Shown in pieces: positions 35,839 through 44,435 of a DNA stretch of 64,000 bases. The DNA is from Streptantibioticus_C sp963761325 (lineage in GTDB: Bacteria > Actinomycetota > Actinomycetes > Streptomycetales > Streptomycetaceae): positions 744,001-808,000 of the forward strand of contig CAVXGZ010000001.1 of assembly GCA_963761325.1 (NCBI GenBank), in the 5' to 3' direction. The stretch's first letter is position 1, and every line of letters begins with the position of its first letter. Both the position numbers and the translations under genes were made by a program. The notes beneath the pieces were generated by a model. It did no database searches. It had not been told where the DNA came from and saw only the letters and a program-made list of their open reading frames with translations.

Positions 35839-37662
35839 GTGGCGCGCGGCAATGCGGCTCCCACCAAACACCAGGACCTGATCGCCTGGGTCGGTGAGAT
35901 CGCCGACCTGACCCAACCCGACGAGATCGTGTGGTGCGACGGCTCCGAGCAGGAGTACCAGCGCCTGTGCGACGGACTGGTCGAGAAGGGCACGTTCAAG
36001 AGGCTCGACCCGGTCCAGCGTCCCAACTCCTTCTACGCCGCCTCCGACCCGCGTGACGTCGCGCGTGTCGAGGACCGGACGTTCATCTGCTCCGAGCGCG
36101 AGCAGGACGCCGGACCCACCAACCACTGGAAGGCCCCCGCCGAGATGCGGGAGATCTTCCGCGGCGAGCAGGGCCTGTTCCGCGGCGCGATGCGCGGCCG
36201 GACGATGTACGTCGTCCCGTTCTGCATGGGCCCGCTGGGCTCGCCGCTGTCCGCCATCGGCGTCGAGATCACCGACTCCGCCTACGTCGCCGCGTCCATG
36301 CGCACCATGACGCGGATGGGCAGCCGGGTGCTCGACGAGCTCGGCGACGACGGCTTCTTCGTCAAGGCCGTCCACACCCTCGGCGCCCCGCTGGAGCCGG
36401 GCCAGGCCGACGTCCCGTGGCCGTGCAACACCACCAAGTACATCTCGCACTTCCCCGAGGACCGGGAGATCTGGTCCTACGGCTCCGGCTACGGCGGCAA
36501 CGCCCTGCTCGGCAAGAAGTGCTACGCGCTGCGCATCGCCTCGGTGATGGCCCGCGACGAGGGCTGGCTCGCCGAGCACATGCTGATCCTCAAGCTCACC
36601 CCGCCCAAGGGCGACCCGCGCTACATCGCCGCCGCCTTCCCCTCCGCGTGCGGCAAGACCAACCTCGCCATGCTGGAGCCGACCATCCCCGGCTGGAACG
36701 TGGAGACGGTCGGCGACGACATCGCCTGGATGCGCTTCGGCGACGACGGCCGGCTGTACGCCATCAACCCGGAGGCCGGGTTCTTCGGCGTCGCCCCCGG
36801 CACCGGCGAGCACACCAACTCCAACGCCATGAAGACCATGTACGGCAACTCGGTCTTCACCAACGTCGCCCTCACCGACGACATGGACGTGTGGTGGGAG
36901 GGGATGACCGAGCAGCCGCCGGCCCACCTCACCGACTGGCGCGGCGACGACTGGACGCCGGAGTCCGGCACCCCGGCCGCCCACCCCAACGCCCGCTTCA
37001 CCGTGCCGGCCTCGCAGTGCCCGATCATCGCGCCCGAGTGGGAGGACCCCAAGGGCGTGCCGATCTCGGCCATCCTGTTCGGCGGCCGGCGGGCCAGCGC
37101 GGTCCCGCTGGTCACCGAGTCCTTCGACTGGCAGCACGGCGTCTTCCTCGGCGCCAACGTCGCCTCCGAGAAGACCGCGGCGGCCGAGGGCAAGGTCGGC
37201 GAGCTGCGCCGCGACCCGTTCGCCATGCTGCCGTTCTGCGGCTACAACATGGGCGACTACTTCGGCCACTGGGTCAAGATCGGCCAGGACGCCGTCGAGC
37301 GCGGGGACGGCGACAAGCTGCCGAAGATCTACTACGTCAACTGGTTCCGCAAGGACGCCGAGGGCCGGTTCGTGTGGCCCGGGTTCGGCGAGAACGGCCG
37401 GGTGCTCAAGTGGGTCGTCGAGCGCCTCGACGGCCAGGGCGGCGGCGTGGAGACCCCGATCGGCGTGCTGCCGGCGCGGGGCGCGCTGGACACCGAGGGC
37501 CTCGACATCGACCAGGCCGACCTCGACCTGCTGCTCTCGGTCGACCGGGACGTCTGGCGCGAGGAGGCCGGGCTGATCCCGGCCCACCTGGAGACCTTCG
37601 GCGAGCACACCCCGAAGGAGCTGTGGGACGAGTACCGGGCGCTGGTGAACCGGCTCGGCTGA
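35839..37662 (+). CDS. pckG: Phosphoenolpyruvate carboxykinase (GTP)
   Basis: A 607-residue gluconeogenic enzyme converting oxaloacetate and GTP to PEP. The kinase loop FPSACGKTNLAML (about 267), the N-terminal WCDGS, the metal and PEP region ASDPRDVARVEDRTFI and GYNMGDYF are all diagnostic of the GTP-dependent form. GTG 35839 has GGAG at good spacing and matches streptomycete starts. A convergent terminator lies 140 bp after the stop. Two palindromes precede it. Confidence 0.95.
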   Translation: MARGNAAPTKHQDLIAWVGEIADLTQPDEIVWCDGSEQEYQRLCDGLVEKGTFKRLDPVQRPNSFYAASDPRDVARVEDRTFICSEREQDAGPTNHWKAPAEMREIFRGEQGLFRGAMRGRTMYVVPFCMGPLGSPLSAIGVEITDSAYVAASMRTMTRMGSRVLDELGDDGFFVKAVHTLGAPLEPGQADVPWPCNTTKYISHFPEDREIWSYGSGYGGNALLGKKCYALRIASVMARDEGWLAEHMLILKLTPPKGDPRYIAAAFPSACGKTNLAMLEPTIPGWNVETVGDDIAWMRFGDDGRLYAINPEAGFFGVAPGTGEHTNSNAMKTMYGNSVFTNVALTDDMDVWWEGMTEQPPAHLTDWRGDDWTPESGTPAAHPNARFTVPASQCPIIAPEWEDPKGVPISAILFGGRRASAVPLVTESFDWQHGVFLGANVASEKTAAAEGKVGELRRDPFAMLPFCGYNMGDYFGHWVKIGQDAVERGDGDKLPKIYYVNWFRKDAEGRFVWPGFGENGRVLKWVVERLDGQGGGVETPIGVLPARGALDTEGLDIDQADLDLLLSVDRDVWREEAGLIPAHLETFGEHTPKELWDEYRALVNRLG

Positions 37663-37800
37663 CCGGGCCGGTCACCCGGCCCACTGGAATCCGGACCCAC
37701 CGCCGCGCGTGCGGCGCGGCGGCGGTCCGGCGGTAGGCATCGCCGCGACGGGCACCCCGACCAAGACCGTCCGCTCGCGACCGGAGCCAACCCTCGAACG

Positions 37801-37841
37801 CGAGAGCCCGGCCACGACCTCACCTCGTGACCGGGCTCTCG
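37801..37841. terminator. Bidirectional terminator between pckG and the aminotransferase gene
   Basis: An 11-bp perfect stem (37801-37811 with 37831-37841) enclosing a further CACGA/TCGTG pair, in the convergent gap. Confidence 0.7.
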
Positions 37842-37851
37842 TGTGCGTCCG

Positions 37852-39063
37852 CTACGGCTGGCCGTAGCCGTCCAGGAAGCGGCCGATCCGGGTGATCGCG
37901 TCGGTCAGGTCCTCGGCGCGCGGCAGCGTCACGATGCGGAAGTGGTCCGGTTCCGGCCAGTTGAAGCCGGTGCCGTGCACGATCATGATCTTCTCGGCGC
38001 GCAGCAGGTCGAGCACCATCTGCCGGTCGTCCTTGACCTTGTAGACGTCCGGGTCCAGCCGCGGGAACGCGTACAGCGCGCCCTTCGGCTTGACGCAGCT
38101 GATGCCGGGGATCGCGATCAGCGCCTCGTAGGCCGCGTCGCGCTGGGCGCGCAGCCGGCCGCCGGGCAGCACCAGCGAGTTGATCGACTGGTGGCCGCCG
38201 AGCGCGGTGGCGATGGCGTGCTGCGCGGGCATGTTGGCGCACAACCGCATGTTGGCCAGGATGGTCAGGCCCTCGATGTAGCTGCCGGCCTGCGACTTGG
38301 GGCCGCACACCGCCATCCAGCCGCTGCGGTAGCCCGCGACCCGGTACGCCTTCGACAGCCCGTTGAACGTCAGGGTGAGCAGGTCGGGGGCGATGGCCGA
38401 GGTCGGGGTGTGGGTGGCGTCGTCGTAGAGGATCTTGTCGTAGATCTCGTCCGAGCAGATCACCAGGCGGTGCCGGCGGGCGATGTCGGTCAGGCCGCGC
38501 AGCAGCTCGTCGTCGTAGACCGCGCCGGTGGGGTTGTTCGGGTTGATGATCACGATCGCCTTGGTGCGGTCGGTCACCTTGCGCTCGATGTCGGCCAGGT
38601 CCGGCATCCAGTCGGCCTGCTCGTCGCACCGGTAGTGCACCGCGGTGCCGCCGGCCAGCGAGACCGAGGCGGTCCACAGCGGGTAGTCGGGCGCCGGGAC
38701 CAGCACCTCGTCGCCGTCGTCGAGCAGCGCCTGCATCGACATCTGGATCAGCTCGGAGACGCCGTTGCCCAGGTAGACGTCCTCGACGTCCAGCGGGATG
38801 CCCTGCGTCTGGTAGTGCTGCACGACCGCGCGGCGGGCGGACAGCAGGCCCTTGGCGTCGCCGTAGCCGTGGGCGTCACGCAGCGTGCGCAGCATGTCCT
38901 CGAGGATCTCCGGCGGGCACTCGAAGCCGAACGGCGCCGGATTGCCGGTGTTCAGCTTCAGGATGCGGTGGCCCGCAGCCTCCAGCCGCATCGCCTCCTC
39001 CAGAACCGGGCCCCGGATCTCGTAGCAGACGTTCGCGAGCTTGGTGGACTGGATGACCTGCAT
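37852..39063 (-). CDS. Alanine-type PLP aminotransferase (AlaA-like)
   Basis: A 403-residue class I aminotransferase. Diagnostic elements: KLNTGNPAPFGFE, YGDAKGLLSARRAV, NPNNPTGAVY, SDEIYDKILYDD and the PLP-lysine segment NGLSKAYRVAGYRSGW (Lys near 238). Its closest remembered relatives make alanine from pyruvate and glutamate. The start is ATG 39063, which trims a spurious leader; 10 bp separate it from the D-aminoacylase gene upstream, so cotranscription is likely. Confidence 0.9.
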   Translation of the reverse strand: MQVIQSTKLANVCYEIRGPVLEEAMRLEAAGHRILKLNTGNPAPFGFECPPEILEDMLRTLRDAHGYGDAKGLLSARRAVVQHYQTQGIPLDVEDVYLGNGVSELIQMSMQALLDDGDEVLVPAPDYPLWTASVSLAGGTAVHYRCDEQADWMPDLADIERKVTDRTKAIVIINPNNPTGAVYDDELLRGLTDIARRHRLVICSDEIYDKILYDDATHTPTSAIAPDLLTLTFNGLSKAYRVAGYRSGWMAVCGPKSQAGSYIEGLTILANMRLCANMPAQHAIATALGGHQSINSLVLPGGRLRAQRDAAYEALIAIPGISCVKPKGALYAFPRLDPDVYKVKDDRQMVLDLLRAEKIMIVHGTGFNWPEPDHFRIVTLPRAEDLTDAITRIGRFLDGYGQP

Positions 39064-39073
39064 GCCGGACACC

Positions 39074-40705
39074 CTACGGTGGGCCGCCGCGGCCCGCTCC
39101 GTGTTTTCTGCCACGCCGGCGCACGGAGCGGCCGGCCAGCACGTCGGTGCGCCGCCCGTCGTCGATCACCATCCGCCCGTCGATCAGCACGTACGGGATG
39201 CCGGCCGGCGTGGTGCGCGGCCGCTCGTACGTCGCCCGGTCGGCGACCGTCGCCGGGTCGAAGAGCACCAGGTCGGCGCGGTATCCCTCGCGCACCAGGC
39301 CCCGGTCGGCCAGGCCCAGCCGGGCGGCCGGCCGGCCGGTGAGCCGGGCGACCGCGCCGGGCAGCGAGAGCACCCCGAGGTCGCGCGCGTAGCGGCCCAG
39401 GTAGCGCGGGAAGGTGCCCCAGCCGCGCGGATGCGGCTTGTCGCCCGTAAGGATGCCGTCACTGCCCGCGGTGTGGGCCGGATGGCGCATGATCGCCCGG
39501 ACGTTCCCCTCGTCGCCGACGTGCTGCAGGATCGTGGTGCCCAGCCGGTCGGCGACCAGCAGCTCCCGGGCGGTCTCGAACGGCTCCCGGCCGCGTTCCC
39601 GGGCGAGCGCGGCCACCGTGCGGCCCACCGCGCCGGCCAGCGCCGGGGTGGCGACCCCGGAGACCTCGACCGCCGCCCAGTCGACCGGCACCCCGTGGCA
39701 GCCGTCGCTGCCCTCCACCTCCATCGCCCGGCGCACCGCCCGCGCGGTCGGCTCGTCGGCCAGCCGGCGCAGCGTCGCGTCCGGGCCGCCCGCGGTGGCC
39801 CAGCCCGGCAGCAGCGCGGCGAGCGTGGTGCACCCGGGCAGGTAGGGATAGCTGTCCAGCGTGATGTCCGCGCCGGCCGCGATCGCGGCGTCCAGCAGCG
39901 CCAGCAGCTCGCCGGCCCGGCCGGCGTTGACGGGGAAGTTCATCGTGGCGTGGGCCAGGTGCAGCGGGCAGCCGGCGTCCCGGGCCACGTCCACCATCTC
40001 CTGGTAGGCGGCCCGCGCGCCGGCGCCGTAACTGCGGTGGTGCGGGCAGTAGTAGCCGCCGCGCGCGGCCACCACCCGGCACAGCGCGGTCAGTTCGGCG
40101 CGCGAGGCGTACATGCCCGGTGAGTACGTCAGCCCGGACGACATCCCGAGCGCCCCCTCGGCCAGGCCGCGGTCCACCAGCTCCCGCATCCGGTCCAGCT
40201 CGCCCGGCGTGGCGGGGCGGTCCTGCCAGCCGACGGCGAGCATCCGGACCGTGCCCTGCGGGACCAGGTAGGCGGCGTTGACCGCCACGCCCCGGTCGAG
40301 GCGGTCCAGGTACCCGCCGACGCCGCGCCAGTCGAGGTCGAGATCGCCGCCGTCGCCGTTCCAGCCGGTGATGTGCGCCGCCACCTCGGCCAGCGTGCGG
40401 TCGTCCACCGGGGCGTAGGACAGGCCGTCCTGGCCGAGGACTTCGAGGGTGACGCCCTGCGCGGTCTTCGCCAGGTGCGCCGGGTCGCGCAGCAGGGCGA
40501 GGTCGCTGTGCGCGTGCATGTCGATGAAGCCCGGCGCCAGGGCCAGCCCCGCGCACGGCAGGATCCGCCGCCCGGTCGGCCGCCGCCCGGCGTCCCCGGG
40601 CCGGTGGATCACCGCGATCCGCCCGGCGGCCAGGCCCACGTCGGCGCGGTAGCCGGCCGACCCGGTGCCGTCGAGGACCGTGGCGTCGCGCAGCACGAGG
40701 TCCAC
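39074..40705 (-). CDS. N-acyl-D-amino-acid deacylase (D-aminoacylase)
   Basis: A 543-residue amidohydrolase that removes acyl groups from N-acyl-D-amino acids. The metal site shows APGFIDMHAHSDLALL (HxH near 62-64), with HLAHATMN, a later HVGDEG and GSDGILTG. At the position where classical D-aminoacylases carry N-C-G, this protein has GQDGLSYAP, a known actinobacterial variant. The GTG at 40705 follows a G-rich stretch. The D-amino-acid deaminase gene lies upstream; the aminotransferase gene follows. Together they suggest release and deamination of D-amino acids. Confidence 0.85.
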   Translation of the reverse strand: MDLVLRDATVLDGTGSAGYRADVGLAAGRIAVIHRPGDAGRRPTGRRILPCAGLALAPGFIDMHAHSDLALLRDPAHLAKTAQGVTLEVLGQDGLSYAPVDDRTLAEVAAHITGWNGDGGDLDLDWRGVGGYLDRLDRGVAVNAAYLVPQGTVRMLAVGWQDRPATPGELDRMRELVDRGLAEGALGMSSGLTYSPGMYASRAELTALCRVVAARGGYYCPHHRSYGAGARAAYQEMVDVARDAGCPLHLAHATMNFPVNAGRAGELLALLDAAIAAGADITLDSYPYLPGCTTLAALLPGWATAGGPDATLRRLADEPTARAVRRAMEVEGSDGCHGVPVDWAAVEVSGVATPALAGAVGRTVAALARERGREPFETARELLVADRLGTTILQHVGDEGNVRAIMRHPAHTAGSDGILTGDKPHPRGWGTFPRYLGRYARDLGVLSLPGAVARLTGRPAARLGLADRGLVREGYRADLVLFDPATVADRATYERPRTTPAGIPYVLIDGRMVIDDGRRTDVLAGRSVRRRGRKHGAGRGGPP

Positions 40706-40746
40706 CGCTCAACGCCCCCCGGGACGGCGCTTGTCCGGCCGGCCGG

Positions 40747-42045
40747 TCAGAAGAACGTCCTGACGAAGTCCGTCACCGTGCCGTCCGACTCGACGACCGG
40801 GATCAGCTGCCAGCGGTCGAAGGTCGTGCACGGGTGGGAGAGCCCGAGGCACACCCAGTCGCCGACCCGGATCCCGGCGCCCGCCGCCACCGACACGAAC
40901 ATGTGCTGGTCGGACAGCGCGGAGACCGTCAGGCCGTCCGCGGCGCGCTCGGCGCCGGTGGCCGGGTCCCGGACCGCCAGCGGCGCCGGCAGCCCCATGT
41001 CGAAGGGGGCGTCCCGCTTGCCCGCGTTGAGCAGCGCCAGCCCCGGCTCGGGGTGCGAGACGACCTGTGCCCACAGCCGCAGCGCCGGGCGCAGCGAGCC
41101 CTCCCGCGAGACGCGGTCGTGGAACGGGGTGGCCTCGTGGTAGTGGCCGTCGTCGTGGGTGACGTAGGCGCCGGAGCGCAGCAGCTTCACCACCGGCCTG
41201 GACAGGTCGTCGAGCGGGGCGAGGACCTCGGCGACCAGGTCGAACCAGGCGCTGCCGCCCGCGCTGACCACGATCCGCCCGGCCCGGGCGAAGTGTCCGG
41301 CCGCGTCCAGCTCCCGGGCCAGCGCGACCAGCCGCTCCAGCCAACCGCGCACGCCCTGCGCCGACTTGTCCGGCAGCGCGCCCTCGTAGCCGGCCACGCC
41401 GACCAGCCGCAGGTGCCGGGAGGCGGCGACCGCCTCGGCGACCCGCAGCGCGGTCGCGGTGTCCCGCACGCCGGTGCGGCCGGCCGCGGCGCCGAGTTCG
41501 ACGACGACCTCGACGTCCGCGCTCAGCGCGGCGTCCATCAGCTCCACGCCGCGCACCGAGTCGACGTAGGCGATCAGCTCGAAGTCCGGGTCGGCGGTCA
41601 GCTCGGCGGACAGCCAGCGCAGCGCCGCCGGGTCGACCGACTCGTTGGCCAGGAAGATCCGCGGCACGCCGAAGGCGCGGTAGACGCGGATCTGGTGCGG
41701 CACGGCGGCGGTGATGCCCCACGCGCCGTGTGCGAGTTGCCGGGCGAACAGCTGCGGCGACATCGAGGTCTTGCCGTGCGGCGCGAAGGCCAGGCCGTGC
41801 CGGTCGGCGTAGCGGCCCAGCTCCGCCAGGTTGTGCTCCAGCGCGGACGACTGCAGGGTCAGCACCGGGGTGGTGAAGCCGCCGTCGAACAACGAGCGCC
41901 GCTCAGCCGCGAGTTGACGCAGCGTCATGCCGTCGGCGTCCGGGGGGAGCCCCTTGAAGCGGTGGTCGACGCGTTCCGCGTACAGCGCGTCCAGACCCTG
42001 CAGGCCGACCTTCGGCACGCCGCCGTCCCGGCCGTCGGAATCCAT
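40747..42045 (-). CDS. D-amino acid deaminase, DSD1/alanine racemase-N family
   Basis: A 432-residue fold-III PLP enzyme related to D-threonine aldolase and eukaryotic D-serine ammonia-lyase. The PLP lysine lies in FAPHGKTSMSPQL (near 90), and the N-terminal barrel continues with VPHQIRVYRAFGV and VELGAAAGRTGVR. The C-terminal domain holds the zinc ligands: DDGHYHE, and SLRPALRLWAQVVSHPEP before HP-C-T near the end (LSHPCTTFDRW). It is divergent from the PfkB-IclR operon and next to the D-aminoacylase. Exact substrate unknown. Confidence 0.85.
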   Translation of the reverse strand: MDSDGRDGGVPKVGLQGLDALYAERVDHRFKGLPPDADGMTLRQLAAERRSLFDGGFTTPVLTLQSSALEHNLAELGRYADRHGLAFAPHGKTSMSPQLFARQLAHGAWGITAAVPHQIRVYRAFGVPRIFLANESVDPAALRWLSAELTADPDFELIAYVDSVRGVELMDAALSADVEVVVELGAAAGRTGVRDTATALRVAEAVAASRHLRLVGVAGYEGALPDKSAQGVRGWLERLVALARELDAAGHFARAGRIVVSAGGSAWFDLVAEVLAPLDDLSRPVVKLLRSGAYVTHDDGHYHEATPFHDRVSREGSLRPALRLWAQVVSHPEPGLALLNAGKRDAPFDMGLPAPLAVRDPATGAERAADGLTVSALSDQHMFVSVAAGAGIRVGDWVCLGLSHPCTTFDRWQLIPVVESDGTVTDFVRTFF

Positions 42046-42063
42046 CGATCCTCCCAGCGTTCG

Positions 42064-42091
42064 CGTTGCACAGGACGCAACGGTCGTTGCG
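42064..42091. promoter_or_regulatory. Overlapping inverted repeats, candidate IclR operator
   Basis: CGTTGC/GCAACG with a 7-bp spacer (42064-42082), overlapped by CGCAAC/GTTGCG with a 4-bp spacer (42076-42091), in the 135-bp divergent gap between the deaminase and kinase genes. Repeated GTTGC half-sites suit the IclR regulator encoded by the same locus. Confidence 0.55.
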
Positions 42092-42180
42092 CCACGTGTT
42101 CCGAGCTGTCTAACATCCCCGCCATCGCCGGGTCAACGGTGCACGGCAAGCCGCCGGCCCGGGACGGAAAGGGGTCCGAG

Positions 42181-43185
42181 GTGCTTTTCGACGTGGTGTG
42201 CCTGGGCGAGACCATGGTCGCGCTGATCCCCGAGGAACCGGGCCGGCTGGCCGACGTGACCGCGTTCCGGCGCGGCATCGGCGGCGCCGAGTCCAACGTG
42301 GCCTGCCACCTCGCCCGGCTCGGCCACCCGGCCCGCTGGGTCAGCCGGGTCGGCGCCGACGGCTTCGGCGACCACCTGCTGGAGGCGGTCGCCGCGCACG
42401 GCGTGGACGTCACCGCGGTGGTGCGCGACCCCGGCCGGCCGACCGGCGTCTACTTCAAGGAGCGCCTCGCCGGCCGCACCGCGGCCCACTACTACCGGGC
42501 CGGATCCGCCGCCTCCGCGCTGGCCGCCGACACGGTCGACCGCGCCGCGCTGCGCTCCGGGCGGGTGCTGCACCTGTCCGGCATCACCGCCGCGCTCTCG
42601 CCCGGCGCCGCCGCCCTGACCCGCGCGCTGACCGCGCCGGACCCGGACCGTCCGCTGGTCTCCTTCGACGTCAACTACCGCCCGGCGCTGTGGCGTTCGG
42701 CCGACCCCGGCACGCTGCTGGAGCTGGCCCGCGGCTGCGACGTGGTCTTCGTCGGCGAGGACGAGGCGCAGGCCGCCTGGGGGCTGCCGGACGCCGACGC
42801 CGTGCGGGCCGCGCTGCCCGAGCCGCCGGTCCTGGTGGTCAAGCAGGGCGAACGCGGCGCGACCGGATACACCGCCGGGCACGCCGAGTTCGAGCCGGCG
42901 CCGCGGGTGGCGGTGGTCGACCCGGTCGGGGCCGGCGACGCCTTCGCCGCCGGGTTCCTCGGCGCCACACTGCGCGGGCTGCCGGTGCGCGACCGGCTGC
43001 GCCACGGCCACCTGGCCGCCGCCGCCGCGCTCACCGTCCACGGCGACCTGGGCGTGCCGCTGCGGCGCGCCGACGCGGACGCGCTGGTCGCGCTGGACGA
43101 ACGGGCCTGGGCCGCGCTGCGGTTCGTCCCCGGAGCCGACCGCGGGCAGCCGGTCGCCGCGCCGAGAGTGGAGGCGGGAGCGTGA
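42181..43185 (+). CDS. PfkB-family carbohydrate kinase (KDG kinase-like)
   Basis: A 334-residue ribokinase-fold kinase. The first signature GGAESNVACHLARLG (about 36-50) and the second DPVGAGDAFAAGFLGA (Asp base about 250) are intact. FDVNYRPALW and the N-terminal CLGETMVALIPEE resemble 2-keto-3-deoxygluconate kinases. GTG 42181 has AAAGGGG upstream. The stop overlaps the GTG of iclR. Its place in a D-amino-acid locus is unexplained; the true substrate may be a related polyol or keto-acid. Confidence 0.88.
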   Translation: MLFDVVCLGETMVALIPEEPGRLADVTAFRRGIGGAESNVACHLARLGHPARWVSRVGADGFGDHLLEAVAAHGVDVTAVVRDPGRPTGVYFKERLAGRTAAHYYRAGSAASALAADTVDRAALRSGRVLHLSGITAALSPGAAALTRALTAPDPDRPLVSFDVNYRPALWRSADPGTLLELARGCDVVFVGEDEAQAAWGLPDADAVRAALPEPPVLVVKQGERGATGYTAGHAEFEPAPRVAVVDPVGAGDAFAAGFLGATLRGLPVRDRLRHGHLAAAAALTVHGDLGVPLRRADADALVALDERAWAALRFVPGADRGQPVAAPRVEAGA

Positions 43186-43976
43186 GCCAGAGCGTGGACC
43201 GGGCCCTGAGCATCCTGCCGCTGCTCGCCGAGGGCCCCGCCAACCTGGAAGCGGTCGCCGGCCACCTCGGCGTCCACAAGACCACCGCGCTGCGGCTGCT
43301 GCGCACGCTGCGCGAACACGGCATGGTCTACCGGCAGGACGACCAGCGCTACCGGCTCGGCGCCCGGCTGTTCACCCTCGCCCACCAGGCCATGGAGTCG
43401 CTCGACATCCGCGAGACCGCCCACCCGCACCTCGTCGCGCTCAACGAGGCGTGCGGCCACACCGTGCACCTCGCGGTCTACGACGAGGGCGAGGTGTTCT
43501 ACATCGACAAGGTCGACAGCCGCTACCCGGTCCGGATGTACTCCCGCATCGGCAGACCGGTCGCCCTCACCGTCGCCGCGGTCGCCAAGCTGCTCCTCGC
43601 CGACCTGCCGGAGCCGCAGCGCCGCCTGGTGGCCGAACGCCTGGAGTACCCGGCCTACACCGCCCGCTCCACGCCGGACGCCGCCGCCTACCTCGCCGAA
43701 CTCGCCCGGGTGCGCGAGCAGGGCTGGGCCGGCGACCTGGGCGGCCACGAGGAGTCCATCAACTGCGTCGCCGCGCCGATCCGCGGCGCCGACGGCCGGG
43801 TCGCCGCGGCCATGTCGCTCTCGGCGCCCAACGTCGTGATCGGCCCGGACGAACTGCTCGCGCTGCGCCCGCTCGTGCAGCGGACCGCGCGGGCGATAAG
43901 CCGCGAGTACCGCGGCCTGCCCGACGACCCCGACGACCCCGCTTACCCCACCGACCCCGTCGAGAGGACCCCATGA
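43182..43976 (+). CDS. IclR-family transcriptional regulator
   Basis: A 264-residue regulator. The winged-helix region is SVDRALSILPLLAEGPANLEAVAGHLGVHKTTALRLLRTL (residues 4-45), then the GYRLG-like RYRLGARLF and the effector-binding GAF-like domain with VFYIDKVDS, GRPVALTVAAVAK and INCVAAPI. It overlaps the kinase stop by four bases and the RidA start by four (ATGA), so all are coupled. It likely controls both arms of the locus from the repeats at 42064. Confidence 0.92.
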   Translation: MSQSVDRALSILPLLAEGPANLEAVAGHLGVHKTTALRLLRTLREHGMVYRQDDQRYRLGARLFTLAHQAMESLDIRETAHPHLVALNEACGHTVHLAVYDEGEVFYIDKVDSRYPVRMYSRIGRPVALTVAAVAKLLLADLPEPQRRLVAERLEYPAYTARSTPDAAAYLAELARVREQGWAGDLGGHEESINCVAAPIRGADGRVAAAMSLSAPNVVIGPDELLALRPLVQRTARAISREYRGLPDDPDDPAYPTDPVERTP

Positions 43977-44386
43977 CCGGCAAGACCGCCCACACCCCGC
44001 CCACCCACACCACGCCGCCCGCGCGGTTCTCGCACGGCCTGTCCAAGGGCGGCCTGCTGCAGGTCGCGGGCCAGGTCGGTTTCCTGCCCGCGGTCCCCGG
44101 CCAGGCCCCCGTGCCGGCCGGGCCGACGCTGCGCGAGCAGACCCTGCAGACCCTCGCCAACGTGCAGGCCGTCCTCGAAGAGGGCGGCGCCACCTGGGAC
44201 GACGCGGTCATGGTCCGCGTCTACCTCACCGACACCGGCCACTTCGCCGAGTTCAACGCGGTCTACGACGAGTTCCTCGCCGGGCAGGCCGCGCTGACCG
44301 GCCCGCCGCCGGCCCGCACCACGGTCTACGTCGGGCTCCCCGCGGGCCTGCTCGTCGAGATCGACGCCCTGGCCGTCCTCGGCTGA
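43973..44386 (+). CDS. RidA-family reactive imine deaminase
   Basis: A 137-residue protein of the YjgF/YER057c/UK114 family that hydrolyses reactive enamines/imines made by PLP ammonia-lyases. The family pattern is present: FSHGLSKGGLLQVAGQVGF, a helix with TLQTLANVQAVLEEGG, and PPARTTVYVGLPAGLLVEID with the substrate-binding Arg. An RidA beside a PLP amino-acid deaminase makes biochemical sense: it would quench the imine released by the deaminase. Confidence 0.9.
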   Translation: MTGKTAHTPPTHTTPPARFSHGLSKGGLLQVAGQVGFLPAVPGQAPVPAGPTLREQTLQTLANVQAVLEEGGATWDDAVMVRVYLTDTGHFAEFNAVYDEFLAGQAALTGPPPARTTVYVGLPAGLLVEIDALAVLG

Positions 44387-44435
44387 CGGCCCCCACGCCG
44401 TCCGGCCGCCGTCCCCCCACCCGACTGGAGCCGCC

